Of a stretch of 64,000 nt of DNA, positions 32,866-44,153 are shown in pieces. Where the stretch lies: contig OY811971.1 in NCBI GenBank assembly GCA_963681505.1, positions 2,965,730-3,029,729 on the forward strand, in the 5' to 3' direction. Made by a program: the position numbers and the translations under genes. The stretch is from Eunapius fragilis. Taxonomy: Eukaryota > Porifera > Demospongiae > Spongillida > Spongillidae. How positions within the stretch are numbered: the first letter of the stretch is position 1; each line of letters begins with the position of its first letter. Below the pieces are notes generated by a model that saw nothing but the letters and a program-made list of their open reading frames with translations, was not told where the DNA came from and searched no databases.

Positions 32866-33129
32866 TTGGTCATGGTGAGGACCAAGATGGTGAAGGTGGT
32901 GTGAGCACCTGGTCAGGTGACGACCAAGATGGTGGAGGTGTTGTGAGCACCTGGTCTGGTGAGGACCAGGATAGTGGAGGTGTTGTGAGCACCTGGTCTG
33001 GTGAAGACCAAGATGGTGGAGGTGTTGTCAGCACCTGGTCTGGTGAGGACCAAGATGGTGAAGATGTGATTGGTGACTAAGAAGGTGGAGGTAGGATGCA
33101 GACCAAGAAGGTGGAGATTAATGCACTGA

Positions 33130-33710
33130 ATCAGTGCAATTTTTCCACTGTTCACTTCTCAACTCTCATGCGACCACAAGACACAGAGAACCACTACTTT
33201 GTTTTGGCGACTTTGGTAGCAGGAAAAAAAAAAAGAATAGAACCACATGACAATGGATCTAAATGAAGGAGTCCTGTGCTAACAACATGCATCTACATGC
33301 ATAATAGCTCTATTAGAGCCCTCGGGATTGTCTTCTGAGTTCTGGCATGGCATTGAAAAATAATTTTCCCTTTATGCATGATATCAAAGAGGATATGAAA
33401 TTAAGGCTGCAAGCAGTAAAGATTTCACATCATCCTCCTTGGCACCAATACAAAAGTAACAAACACACACACGTTGGTGGGGCACTTACAATGAGATGTG
33501 TGGCATGGTGATCAGTCTAACAGGTATGGCATAGGTAACTGGTTACAGATTTAAGGCAACCATAAAGCCAAAAACCAACACAGACAGTAAATGCAGAATT
33601 ACAACTATTCATGGAGAATTTACACTAGCACATAATAATGTACTACTGCACAAAATACATTCCATTTCATATTATGTTTGTAATGTGTGCACGCTTGTTT
33701 GTTGCATGTA
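33130..33710. other. Conserved spacer 3' of zinc-finger gene G
   Basis: Same blocks as 2426-3446. No gene seen. Confidence 0.45.
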
Positions 33711-34883
33711 TCATGCATTGGTCATTGTATTTGGATCTTGGGAGTTGGAGCAGTGCTGGAGATGATATTTCAAACCACTCATGGTCACATATTTCTTGTC
33801 ACATCCTTCAGAGGGACATCTTAACTTCTCACCAAGGTGTTTTCTGCCATGGCTTTTAAGAGCAGAAATGGACCTGAAAGATTGCCTGCAGAAACACTTG
33901 TAAGGTCGATCATTGCTGTGGACCATCATATGGTATTTGAGACTTGATCTGTAGGAATACTGCTTATTGCAAATAGTACACTTGAAATTTGTGGCTCCTG
34001 TGTGGACAACCATGTGTCTCGTAAGATTTTGCTTTTGACCAAATGCCTTCCCACAGTCAGAACACCGGTACTTCTTTTCTTGTGTATGGACAATCATGTG
34101 TGTTTTCAGATTTTCGTTTTTACTAAATGCCTTCCCACATTCAGAACACTGATAGTTATTCTCTTGCGTATGGACAACCATGTGCTTCTTCAGACATTCC
34201 TTATGACCAAATGCCTTCCCACATTCAGAACACTGATAGTTCTTTTCTTGAGTATGGACAACCATGTGCCTCGTCAGACCTCCTTTACGACCAAATGCTT
34301 TCCCACACTTAGAACACTGATAGTTCTTTTCATGTGTATGGACAACCATGTGTTTCTTCAGATTTCCTTGTAGACTAAATGCCTTCCCACATTCAAAACA
34401 CTGATAGTTCTTTTCTTTTGTATGGATAACCATGTGTTTCTTAAAATCTCCCTTATGACCAAATGCCTTCCCACATTCTGAACACTGATATCTCTTTTCT
34501 CGTGTATGGACAACAGTGTGTGTTTTCAGATTATCAAATGCCTTCTCACATTCAAAATACTGATGGTTCTTCTCTTGCAAATGGGCAACCTTGTGCTTCA
34601 TCAGATCTCGCTTACGACTAAATGCCTTCCCACATTCAGAACACTGATAGTTCTTTTCTTTCGTATGGACAACCATGTGTTTCGTCAGATTTCCTTTTAG
34701 ACTAAATGCCTTTCCACACACAGAACACTGATAGTTCTTTTCTTTTGTATGGACAACCATATGCCTCGTCATATCTCCCCTATGACCAAATGCCTTACCA
34801 CATTTGGAACACCCATACTGCTTACATGTAGCTGCTGTGCTCATCTTCCTTAGGTGAGCTATATATGTATGTATGGAAAACAT
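33711..34883 (-). CDS. C2H2 zinc-finger protein G (13 fingers, one degenerate)
   Basis: A 390-residue intact frame. The shared Met is at 34844 (MSTAATCKQYGCSKC), and 13 residues upstream remain open. There are ten CSxCGKAF-type fingers, then the HTGATNFKCTIC, CFC and CPSEGC fingers. Finger 4 (YFECEKAFDNLKTH) has lost its first Cys and three residues of the helix region, so it probably does not fold as a C2H2 finger. Linkers are HTKEKNYQ-like. It is the functional-looking sister of pseudogene D, with which it shares the degenerate finger, so that damage predates their duplication. Probably a nuclear DNA-binding protein without a known effector domain. Confidence 0.85.
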   Translation of the reverse strand: MFSIHTYIAHLRKMSTAATCKQYGCSKCGKAFGHRGDMTRHMVVHTKEKNYQCSVCGKAFSLKGNLTKHMVVHTKEKNYQCSECGKAFSRKRDLMKHKVAHLQEKNHQYFECEKAFDNLKTHTVVHTREKRYQCSECGKAFGHKGDFKKHMVIHTKEKNYQCFECGKAFSLQGNLKKHMVVHTHEKNYQCSKCGKAFGRKGGLTRHMVVHTQEKNYQCSECGKAFGHKECLKKHMVVHTQENNYQCSECGKAFSKNENLKTHMIVHTQEKKYRCSDCGKAFGQKQNLTRHMVVHTGATNFKCTICNKQYSYRSSLKYHMMVHSNDRPYKCFCRQSFRSISALKSHGRKHLGEKLRCPSEGCDKKYVTMSGLKYHLQHCSNSQDPNTMTNA

Positions 34884-34969
34884 TCAACCATTAATAACAA
34901 AATTCAAAGAGACAGAATTTACAATATTTTCAACAATGTCCTGATTTCATGAACCTCATTTGGTTCTCA

Positions 34970-35340
34970 GTATTCTCTTTGTGTGTGTATGGTTAACTGT
35001 CTCGAGCTGCAGATGAGGGATATCCCTAGCTATATGCCACCCACTCATCTGAGTGGATGTATGTGTGTAAAGGTGATTCACAGCACAGCACTAGACGTCC
35101 CTACCAGTGGCTAAGGGAAGCGTGTTCAACCAGATTCATTAATGACTTGCCTGCAGTGCTTGGCAGCCCAGGGATTGTAGCCCAGGTTGAAAAATCCCTT
35201 TTTAAATATAAATGTGGACATATGTGATGCTGCCACGCTACTACCTATTGCTGCTCCAGGAACTACACTCAGAGAGTAAAGGGTTCTGTATCAACCAAAA
35301 GTGCAGTAACATGAGCCATTGCTGCAATGTGGCAAAGAAC
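34970..35340 (+). pseudogene. ISXO2/Merlin-like transposase fragment (copy 3)
   Basis: Retains the plus-strand blocks around GTGGATGTATGTGTG and CAACCAGATTCATTAATG, which correspond to the VDVYQWLREV...STRFIND peptide at 54306. A deletion joins it to the TTGAAAAATCCCTTTTT end. The copy is degenerate. Confidence 0.45.
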
Positions 35341-36510
35341 CTTCCATCTCGAGAACATTCAAGCATAGGCATAGGCAGATACAAGGGGGGGGAGGGGGGG
35401 GGGGGTGCCTAGGGTGCCCGGGCACCCCCCTCCAAGGTCCAATCAATACTTAATTCATTAACTATGTATTTTATTAAATTTCATTTCTATGTCCTAGTCC
35501 TCGGTGGCGCGTGTTATGAAACATCAAAAGTAGCATTTTAAGTTGCTTCAGCCAATTGTCTGTATACACGTTACCGTATGAGTGCTATGGTTATTGCGCT
35601 TATAATTTACCATGCCCCACCCTTCATAAATATTCATATGCACCACCCAACTGAAAATCCTGGATCTGCCTATGATAGGTGAGTGACAGCCAGCTAAAAC
35701 AGTTCTGGTAAAAATACTCGTTATTTATTGTATGAAACATTATGGGGGCCTATGTCGATAAATGCCATTCTTGCATAAGATATATAGTCTTATATGACCA
35801 GGTTTGAGATGTTGTGCATATCCCGTGAATCGACGCTACTACCTACTATTCAGGCCCATACTGCTCCAGGAATTACACTCAGAAGCAGCCCCGGATCCAG
35901 CATAGGCCCCATTAATATGAAATGCTGCCCCTCTGGCACCAATTGCTGCCCCCTCCCCCCCCACCCCATGCACTATCACGCACACAAACAAAGGCAAGCA
36001 ACCCTCACACTTTTTGTATCGTGCCTAAAGCATACAACACCCCCCCCCCCCCCCCCTTCCAATTTTCATATCGGGCCTGAAGCTGACAGCACCCTCCCCC
36101 ACCCCCCCACGCTTTTCATATCGCGGGTCTAAATCCCCCCATTTGTAAAATCCTATATCCACCCCTGGCTACGCATACATTCATTGTCAATGTGCCACCC
36201 CTTCCGTAAATCTCCCCCCCCCCCCCCCATAGCCAAATCCAGGATCCGGGGCTGCTCAGAAGTATCTAGTACAGAGTTGTTTTTCAACCAAAAGTGCAGT
36301 AACATGAGCCATTGCTACAATGTAAGCTGAGATCTGGCAAAATCCATCTCTCACTGTACAGCGTGTTTTACACTTCCACCCTAAAGTATCTCACAAATCT
36401 TTTCGAGAACATTCAAGCATAGGTGCATGACAGCTGAAACAGTTCGGGTAAGAATACACATTGGGTGTTATATGATCCATCTACAATCCTCCGCACCCAC
36501 ACAACACACA
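35341..36510. repeat. MITE, Merlin scrap, C-rich low complexity and R2 start
   Basis: In order: MITE with GGCGGAT-type ends (about 35370-35680), R2 start scrap, STLLPTIQAHTAPGITLR frame (35840-35890), C-rich region (35930-36230), and R2 up to the gypsy insertion point at 36511. No intact gene. Confidence 0.55.
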
Positions 36511-36620
36511 TGTTGCGTACATAATCAAATACACATATGAACTTATGTAATGCTATGTCATGTGATGTAAATTAGTGATGAGTATAAAATTATATTTTCT
36601 GGTTGCATGATAGCTCGTCA
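36511..36620 (+). repeat. Left LTR of the gypsy element (about 110 bp)
   Basis: Starts TGTTGCGTACATAATC and ends GCTCGTCA. It matches the outer parts of the right LTR with few differences. No obvious TGG-type primer-binding site follows; the next bases are CATTTGTGACCCTGACG. Confidence 0.8.
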
Positions 36621-36662
36621 CATTTGTGACCCTGACGTTCATTATAATTATATCTATCCATC

Positions 36663-37440
36663 ATGAGTCAACAGGAGTCAAATCAAGCGGCTACAGAGTT
36701 TAGTCAGGCGGCTACAGTAAGCACCGTCGGCGTCAAGCTACCGCCTTATTGGCCAAACGACCCCCGCATGTGGTTTGCGCAAGTAGAGGCACAGAAATAT
36801 CACGGCTCAAAAGACCAGGTTTGACTACGTAATAACTTTCCCCAGATATTGCTACAGAAGTGCGTGATTTAATTCTGCAGCCGCCAGCTAACAACCCCTA
36901 TGATATGCTCTGACAACGACTCATTCGCAGAACTTCCACCTCTGAACAAAGTCGTCTACAGCAACTCTTAGCGGGGCTGGAATTGGGCGATATGAGGCCG
37001 ACCCGTTTGTTACGTCGGATGCAGGCTTTACTTAGCGGTGACACTTCCGCCACAGACAGCGCTTTATTTAGGGAGCTATTTTTACAATGACTTTCATCGA
37101 ATGCGCGGATGGTTGTAGCCTCGTCTACAGATTCTGATGTCCAGCAGTTAGCAGAGCTAGCTGACAGGATCATGGATGCATCCACTTCCAACTCGTCAAT
37201 CACCACGGTTGCTGATTCCCAGAATTCAAGCCTGCAAGCAGAGATCAACTCACTTCGGGCAGGTTAGTGACGTAAAGAAGTTGCTGGAGGATCTTTCTGG
37301 CTCACAACATGCTAGTCGTGGTGCAAGAAAGCCAGATTCTGCTTCACAGCCACAGACAAATCTGTGTTGGTATCATTTCCGTTTCAGTGATGCAGCCAAG
37401 AAGTGCAAAGCTCCATGCTCTAAGGCGGAAACTTGAAAGC
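36663..37440 (+). pseudogene. gypsy gag (degenerate)
   Basis: It begins ATGAGTCAACAGGAG and encodes the [19 protein letters not shown] capsid-like start typical of invertebrate gypsy gag. Stops and frame changes follow within 200 bp. A zinc-knuckle-like CWYHFRFSDAAKKCKAPC lies near 37365-37420. It is not translatable as one protein. Confidence 0.75.
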
Positions 37441-37459
37441 CGGTCACTGATGGCAACTG

Positions 37460-37609
37460 CAGGGACTGGCGTGAAGCATTATTTTAGTCGCCTTTTCTAT
37501 ATAACTGATCGTGGTACAAATCGTCAATTTTTAGTGGATACTGGTGCAGAAATTAGTGTAATACCACCCTCTACAACTGATCGAGCAAACCCACAAGACA
37601 TGGTCTTAC
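37460..37609 (+). pseudogene. gypsy protease, N-terminal part
   Basis: RLFYITDRGTNRQFLVDTGA carries the aspartic-protease DTGA motif (about 37534-37545). The frame runs to the target site at 37603-37609, where the P-like element interrupts it. The coding frame resumes at 42730 (LQAANNTSIPTFG), which confirms a clean insertion. Confidence 0.85.
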
Positions 37610-38266
37610 CAGAGATAATATATAAGGGGATTGGAAGCACATCATATCTATGCTCGGGACATCCGAGGTAGTGATAATCACACCTCCAAACTTGTGAAAA
37701 GGGGTGGATTTTTTGGAGAAGGACTCTGATTTTCGTTCGAATCTCTTACAAAGTAAGCCAAAATCTTGCAATAATGCGGCCAACGAATAGTTCTATGAAT
37801 ACTCTTTTGACTTATGAATTCTTATTGCGTTAGCCTAATCTATAGTCGTTAGTTTTCTGCTTGAAAGTAGTGAAAGGATGGATTTTTTTTTGCCCGGGTA
37901 ACCACTCACTATCTGGTAAAAGCTTAGCCTATTCTTTACGCTATAAGTATTGTACGGATGTAGTATTGTGGTTTGATGAAAATTTTAAGCTTTAAAACTA
38001 ATCCTTGATTGAGTAGGATATTGTTATGTATTTTTTAACCGATTTGTTTGCCCGGGATGTTTCGACGGTCAGTTGCACGACAAGACTTTCCTTCATATGT
38101 ATTTTCCAATACTACTAGCCCTGAACTGTGGCTTGGTACACTGGGTATAGTCCCAATGTGTTGCGTGGGTACTATACACGCATTTGAAAGTGACATCTAA
38201 AACTTAGGTCAGTGATAATAATGAGGGCTAGTTCAACACCTATGCATATTCCAATACAAATTTATT

Positions 38267-41200
38267 TTGTTTCAGCAGAGATCAGGCATGGGTGGGTCAA
38301 AGTTTCGACTTGGAAGAGTTCGAAAATATACAGACCAGCAAAAGAGAAAGCCTGTGACACTCATGGTCTCCATCCCACGTTCCCTTGTTTCTGTGCAAGC
38401 GTCTACTGGGCTTTATTTGTCACCTTGTCCAATCAGAGATACATACTCTGACTGTAGTGATACCCCGCCTTCTGAGTCTTCTCCTCTCACAGTGTCGTTT
38501 CCACTAGCCCGATTCATGAAGTGCAGTGTACCATCTCTCACTTCTCTTTCACACCGGTTGTCTCTGTTTCCACTGCCACCACAGTGGGTTATGCTTTGCA
38601 GTGTCCCACTGACGTTGAGCAAAGTTGATGTTTTGGTTGATGGCAATCCTGGTGTCACTGTCTCATTGACTTTCAACGAACAGCTGCAATGGGCTGCTAT
38701 GATTGCTTGGAAAAGAATAAACCCCGGCCTTTCTTCCTTGTTCTTTAACTTGCCTCTTATAGTGAAGAATGTGGAGGATGTGTTGAAGGTTGTTCAGTTC
38801 TTTGGTTCAGTAAAACTCTGCATAGGAAATCCAGATACTGACTTAGTTAACATGTGGAAGAAAAAATGTTCTTCATTGCATAGATTTACTGGTAAGTAGT
38901 TTTTTTTTTAATGTACAGGTAGATTACTAACTTGCTCTGTGTATTTTCATAGATGCATGTGCTGGATTCTTGGATACCCAAACATTGAGTAGATCTTCCA
39001 TTCGTCACACAAAATGTGAAATCATCCTGCCAAACGAGTGTAAATCTATACGTTGTTCCATTTGCTCATCATGTCGCATCAAATTGTTGCTGCAATTATC
39101 TAAATCTACATATACTGCTGTTAGCCGACCTATGACAATGCAGGGGCATATAAATTACAGGTTTGAACGTTGGATATATATTTCTTTATCTTGTTACATG
39201 TACCTTGCTAGGTTTCAGGCTGCTCCAGAATTAGTCGAATGCCTCCGTCATCTTAAGCACAGAAATTCAGTCCTTAGTAAGTACACCAATCGGTTGCAGG
39301 AGAAGATATAAAGAATAGTTGAAGTTGAATCAGTTGGCATAGATGAAGAGACAGATGAATTAATCAGAGATGTTACAGATTCACCTGAATGCTGTTCCCA
39401 CATTAGCGCTCTATCAGCTACCTCCTTTCAGAAAGTGTTTTGGTCACAGCAGGTTGAGGCAGCAATAAAGAAGAAAGCTAGTACATGTAGTATGCGGTGG
39501 CACCCTCTGATGATTCGTTGGTGTTTGTTCTTAAGACACAAGTAAGCAGTTATGCATGTTAATTGTGTTTTTGTGTGACTCTTGATCTCTGTGTTTCTAT
39601 AAAGATCTGGTGCAGCATATGAAGCACTTAGGGAGTCTGGGTGTATCAAGCTTCCGTCACAACGCACTTTAAGAGATTACACGCACTGCGTTGACGCATC
39701 AGATGGTTTCTCGGCCCAGATTGATCACATGCTGATGGAGGCTGTTCAGATTGACACCTGTCCAGAGAGGGATAAATGTGTCACTCTTCTGATGGATGAA
39801 ATGTACATAAGAGAAGGTTTGGTGTACGAGAAACACAGTGGAAGGATGATTGGATACTCCCATCTGGGAGACGTTAACAGCCAGCTTACTGAGTTTGAGT
39901 AAGATGTTCATTGTAGAGCTTCCTCAGAGCAAGGCCGTGCATTGGCCAAAACCATAGTTGTTATCATGGTCCAAGGCCTGTTTACTAAACTGCTGTTTCC
40001 CTATGCCCAGTTTCCTTGCAGTCACCTCACGGGGGATCAATTGTATGATCTGTTTTGGGAAGCAGTTGGTCGAATTGAAAACTGTGGCTTAAAGGTACAA
40101 AATTTACACTTTTATAGGACAGAACATAAGCAAATAATACTTTCCTTATAGGTTCTTGGTGCAACGATGGATGGCTGTTCTGCAAATAGATTTTTCATGA
40201 AATTGCATCGAGGATGTGAAAATATCGTATACCGAGTGCTCAATCCTTACGCACAAAATGAAAGGTTCCTGTATTTCATATCCGACCCTCCCCACCTGAT
40301 TAAAACAATGAGGAACTCCTGGAAGAGCAGAACACTATGGGTATATGTGTATTAATTCATGCTGTTTACAGTTATTTCAGCCTTAATTCCTTTTACAGTG
40401 TAATGAAAATTACATCCTGTGGGACTACCTCAAGGAGCTGTACGACACAGACACGAAATCTGCAATGGGCACTCAATTGGTTCCTAAACTTAAGCATGAA
40501 CACATATCCCTCACTGCATTTTCAAAAATGCGTGTCGACTTGGCAGCTCAGGTACTATCTGTATTTTTAAATAAGGCATGCTTGGAGACTATTTGCTTTG
40601 TGCATTAAGGTGTTTAGTTCATCTGTCTCCAAAGCCCTGCTACTTGTGTGTGGGGACAAAGCCAGAGAAACGGCCCATTTTGTGGGGCTAGTTAATAAAT
40701 TCTTTGACATCATGAATGTACAGAATTTTAGGAAAGGTCGCTCATCAATGAAGCCATTTCAGTTACCTTTCATGTCTGCTGAAGATTTCAGGCTCAAGGT
40801 ATAAGTGTAGGACATGCATGCATGGGGTTTGAAACTATGTAACATATTACTTTTAATATTTTAGTGGTTAGAAGAAGGGTTCTTGACGTATTTGTCTGAA
40901 TGGGAGGCATTTGTTAGAAGGAGACCTGGGTTTTCTACAGCTCAACAAAATAAGATGCTGCTGAGTGCTGAGACACTGTACGGTGTTCGGATGACCTGTA
41001 AGTGTTAAACATGGTTGTGGATAGCAGTCATTAACCTTCCAACTCTTTCTTTTCTGGCTAGGCAAGTCATTTGTTGAACTTGTTAGGTATTTGTTCACCA
41101 TTCCAGGTGTTGACTCCTTTTTAAGCCAACGTTTCTGCCAAGATCCATTAGAGAGATTTTTTGGGTTTCAGAGACAAAGAGGGGGTGTCAATGATAACCC

Positions 41201-41344
41201 AAATGTTGAAGAATTTTTCAAAAACACTCAAGCGTTTCGAGTGATAGGGTCTTTCTGTCGAAGTCCTGTTTTTGGAAACTGTAGGGGGAGTCAGAGCGAA
41301 CATCAAGATGAACCGAGTACCCCACTGCCTAAGCGTCGATGGTA
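38267..41344 (+). pseudogene. P-element/THAP9-like transposase, multi-exon, two in-frame stops
   Basis: A plus-strand gene of about ten exons with short GT..AG introns, for example 38892-38952, 40096-40151, 40801-40864 and about 40998-41062. Recognisable P-type blocks are LLMDEMYIREGLVYEKHSG (catalytic region), MIGYSHLGDVN, a KLLFPYAQFPCSHLTGDQ stretch, LGATMDGCSANR, SDPPHLIKTMRNSW and CQDPLERFFGFQRQRGG (matching the QDHLExFF...RGGxNxNP signature). No C2CH THAP finger is evident at the N-terminus, only a CSICSSC cluster. Two TAA codons (near 39309 and 39900) sit where the flanking protein continues, so this copy cannot encode full-length transposase without readthrough. Confidence 0.8.
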
Positions 41345-41459
41345 AGGGATAGGTTTAAAAGCTCTGCTGATGAAGATGATCTATCTACCTCTACCACTCC
41401 ATTTTGTTAGTAGATCTATTAAGTTTTGTGTATTGCCTATTATATGTCATTTGTAGATA

Positions 41460-42468
41460 TTGAAAGTGGTGCAGTCGAGTGGGATATGACTCCCTGTGGT
41501 ATGTAAATGTTTTGGGATGCATTGTGCGAAAAACACACATGCTGCTTTTATTTCAATAGTGGTCATGTGGAGAGCAATAGGAGATATTCAAGAGAACAGA
41601 ATCTTTACTTTTAAAACAATGCCTGCTCAATTGGCTCTCAGAACGGCTACCACAATGATGGGATGGACATCACACCATCCAAATGAAGCACAAGCATTTG
41701 TATTGCGAATGCAAGATTTGCTGAAAAGTTGTTTAAAGTTGAAAGATCCCAGCACATCTAACATACGGGTAGCCATTTGGAGCAAGTACCATTCTTTGCG
41801 CACTTCAGAAAAGTATCTGGGTGAATGGAAAGAGTTTTTACTCAGCACAGGTTGTGGCACAACATCATCTCTTTTCATACAATTTGTGGGGCATTCAATG
41901 TTCAAGACACTTATCAAGGCCCACTACTGTCACAACAAACCAGCTGTAAGAGATGACAGAAGCCAGGATCTCTCACACATCGAATTCAATGCCATTCGTT
42001 ACACTGCTGGGTATGTACCACGAACTTTGAAGAAGACACTTATCAAAAGTGGTCACAAGAATAAGAAAGATCTTTTATTGTGCATAAATGATCTCATACA
42101 TAGCATGTGATGGTGAAGATCCTGGCCCATCCACTGAATGGATTTATGCTATAGATCGTGGAGGTCTTACCCATATAAGCAATCTAACTTTTCCTAACCA
42201 TGGAGTACTCAATACGAAATCACATACTAACAGGGTCTGAACTTGGTGATGTGAAAGTTCAAATGAAAACAAACGATGACATGTTGTTCTGCTGGTCAAT
42301 ATTGACTGCTTCGTGGAGTGATGAAGTAACCACCACTATCCTTGAAATGATCATTGATCTATGGATAGTTATTCGAGGTTTTTCAATGGCTAGTGCGTTG
42401 GTTGAGAGGTACAAGGTGACCCAGAAAAAGACGACCCAAGAGTCAAAAGCCCTGAGGAAAACACTATA
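41460..42468 (+). CDS. Second ORF of the P-like element, function unknown
   Basis: Two plus-strand frames, 41496-42110 (204 residues) and 42200-42468 (89 residues), probably one spliced or once-continuous protein. Conserved-looking parts are KYHSLRTSEKYLGEWKEFL, a FNAIRYTAGYVPRTLKK segment and the C-terminus DLWIVIRGFSMASALVERY. I associate similar sequences with transposon-linked ORFs of sponges and cnidarians, but cannot name a domain. It lies between the transposase and the right TIR in the same orientation, so the element looks like a two-gene transposon. Broken linkage near 42110-42200 suggests decay or an intron. Confidence 0.45.
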
Positions 42469-42729
42469 GTGTGATTTATTGCATACATTCTGTATGTTCT
42501 TTTTTTTTCAGTGCTTTGTGTTTGACAATCTTTTCCTCGAGTTATTTTCCAATTGAGATGATATTGTATACTATTGCGCAGCTTGTTCATCTGCCTAGAT
42601 GGACTTGAGAAAAAAAGCACATGCATTGCCTATGCCAGGTACTAGCACTTCAAAGGTTTCTACCAAGGATGCGCCGCGATAATCAGTGCTAATTGCCTCT
42701 GCTTACAATCCCCTTATATATTATCTCTG

Positions 42730-42960
42730 GTCTTACAAGCTGCTAACAATACTTCAATTCCCACCTTTGGGAGACGCTCAATAACTATAGACCTTGGACT
42801 TCAAAGGCAGTTTCCATGGATTTTTGTTATTGCAGATGTTAAGTTACCCATTCTAGGAATTGATTTTTTGCGACACTATGACCTAGTTGTGGACGTGAAG
42901 CAGCAGCGATTGTTGGACTCAGTGACCCGATCTCACGTTCAAGGAATTGTCTCTCATAGG
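42730..42960 (+). pseudogene. gypsy protease, C-terminal part
   Basis: Continues the protease after the nested element: LQAANNTSIPTFGRRS, then PWIFVIADVKLPILGIDFL with the ILGxDFL motif, and a DLVVDVKQQRL end. It leads into the linker before reverse transcriptase. Confidence 0.85.
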
Positions 42961-43034
42961 CCATCGATTCATCTTACCTTGTTACCGCTACATGTAGTAA
43001 TCCATTTGAAGCCATTCTCAAGGATTTTCCATCA

Positions 43035-44072
43035 GTGATACAACCTTTCAGCGAGCACCTCCCAGTCCGGCATGATGTTACCCATCATATTGACACTACA
43101 GGCCCGCCAGTGTATGCTCGCCGACGACGATTGGCACCGGAGTGTCTCAAACTGGCACGTAAAGAATTTGATAATATGCTTCAACTAGGCATTATCCCAC
43201 CATCCTCTAGTAGCTGGGCATCTCCACTGCACATGGTACCAAAGAAATCTACTGGTGACTGGTGCCCTTGTGGCGACTATCGTGCTCTTAACAAGTCTAC
43301 CATCCCTGAACGCTACCCCATTCCCCACATCCAAGATTTTGCAGCAACACTACATGGTGTCACAATATTCTCCAAACTCGATCTTGTCAAGGCATACCAT
43401 CAAATAATTGAACCCGCTGATATCCCAAAGACAGCTGTTGGCACTCCATTTCGTCTGTTCGAATTCGTGTGCATGCCTTTTGGCCTTTGCAATGCGGCAC
43501 AGACATTTCAACCATTCATGGATGAGGTGCTTCGCGGTCTTCAGTTTAGTTACGCTTAAGTGGATGACGTTTTGATAGCTAGCGTCACCCCAGAGGAGCA
43601 CAAACATCATCATCGTTTGGTCTTAGAACGCTTTCAGAAGTATGGAATCATTGTCAACCCTTCTAAGTGCAAACTTGGTGTTGCTACACTAGAGTTTCTA
43701 GGGCACAAGGTCTCAGAGCATGGCATTGAACCACTGGAAGAGCGTGTTCAGGCTCTGCAACAATTTCCACTGCCTGATACCCAACGCAAGCTTTGGAAAT
43801 TTTTGGGGCTAATCAACTTTTACCATCGTTTTGTACCGAACTGTGCCGGCATTTTGCAACCACTCAATGCAATGCTTTCTCACTCTTTAGCAAATGACAG
43901 GGTGCTATTATGGACACAGCTAAACACAGATGCTTTCAAACTGGCTAAGGAGATGTTAGCACGAGCAACGATGCTATTTCACCCCAAGCCAGATGCTCTC
44001 ACATCCATTATGACGGATGCATCAAACAAGGCCATTGGAGCAGTTCTGCAGCAGAAATTTGGGGCAGATTGA
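43035..44072 (+). pseudogene. gypsy reverse transcriptase, stop in the catalytic box
   Basis: The RT palm is well preserved: [24 protein letters not shown] with the first catalytic Asp, and [24 protein letters not shown] stop at 43557-43559 falls immediately before VDDVLIAS, within the Y-x-DD box, so the frame is split into 43035-43559 and 43560-44072. The early RNase H region follows (TDASNKAIGAVLQQ) and a TGA stop closes it at 44070. Confidence 0.9.
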
Positions 44073-44103
44073 CACCCAATATCCTATTTTTCAAGGAAGC
44101 TGA

Positions 44104-44153
44104 GTGTAGCAGAAACCAAGTACAGTGCGTGTAGCAGAAACCAAGTACAGTGC
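44104..44153 (+). repeat. 25-bp tandem duplication in RNase H region
   Basis: Two copies of a 25-bp unit (GTGTAGCAGAAACCAAGTAC + AGTGC) side by side. The duplication adds one residue out of frame and separates the RNase H halves. Confidence 0.9.

Larger units (their letters stand above)
37610..42729 (+). mobile_element. P-element-like DNA transposon, 5120 bp, nested in gypsy protease
   Basis: The terminal inverted repeats start CAGAGATAATATATAAGG and are perfect for 24 bp, then one mismatch, then five more matches. GTCTTAC flanks both sides (7 bp), or 8 bp, GGTCTTAC, if one G is assigned to the target. Removing the element restores the gypsy reading frame. Inside are a P/THAP9-type transposase relic and a second conserved ORF. 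The TIRs and target duplication are essentially undecayed, so the insertion is recent relative to the coding damage of the element. Confidence 0.92.
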
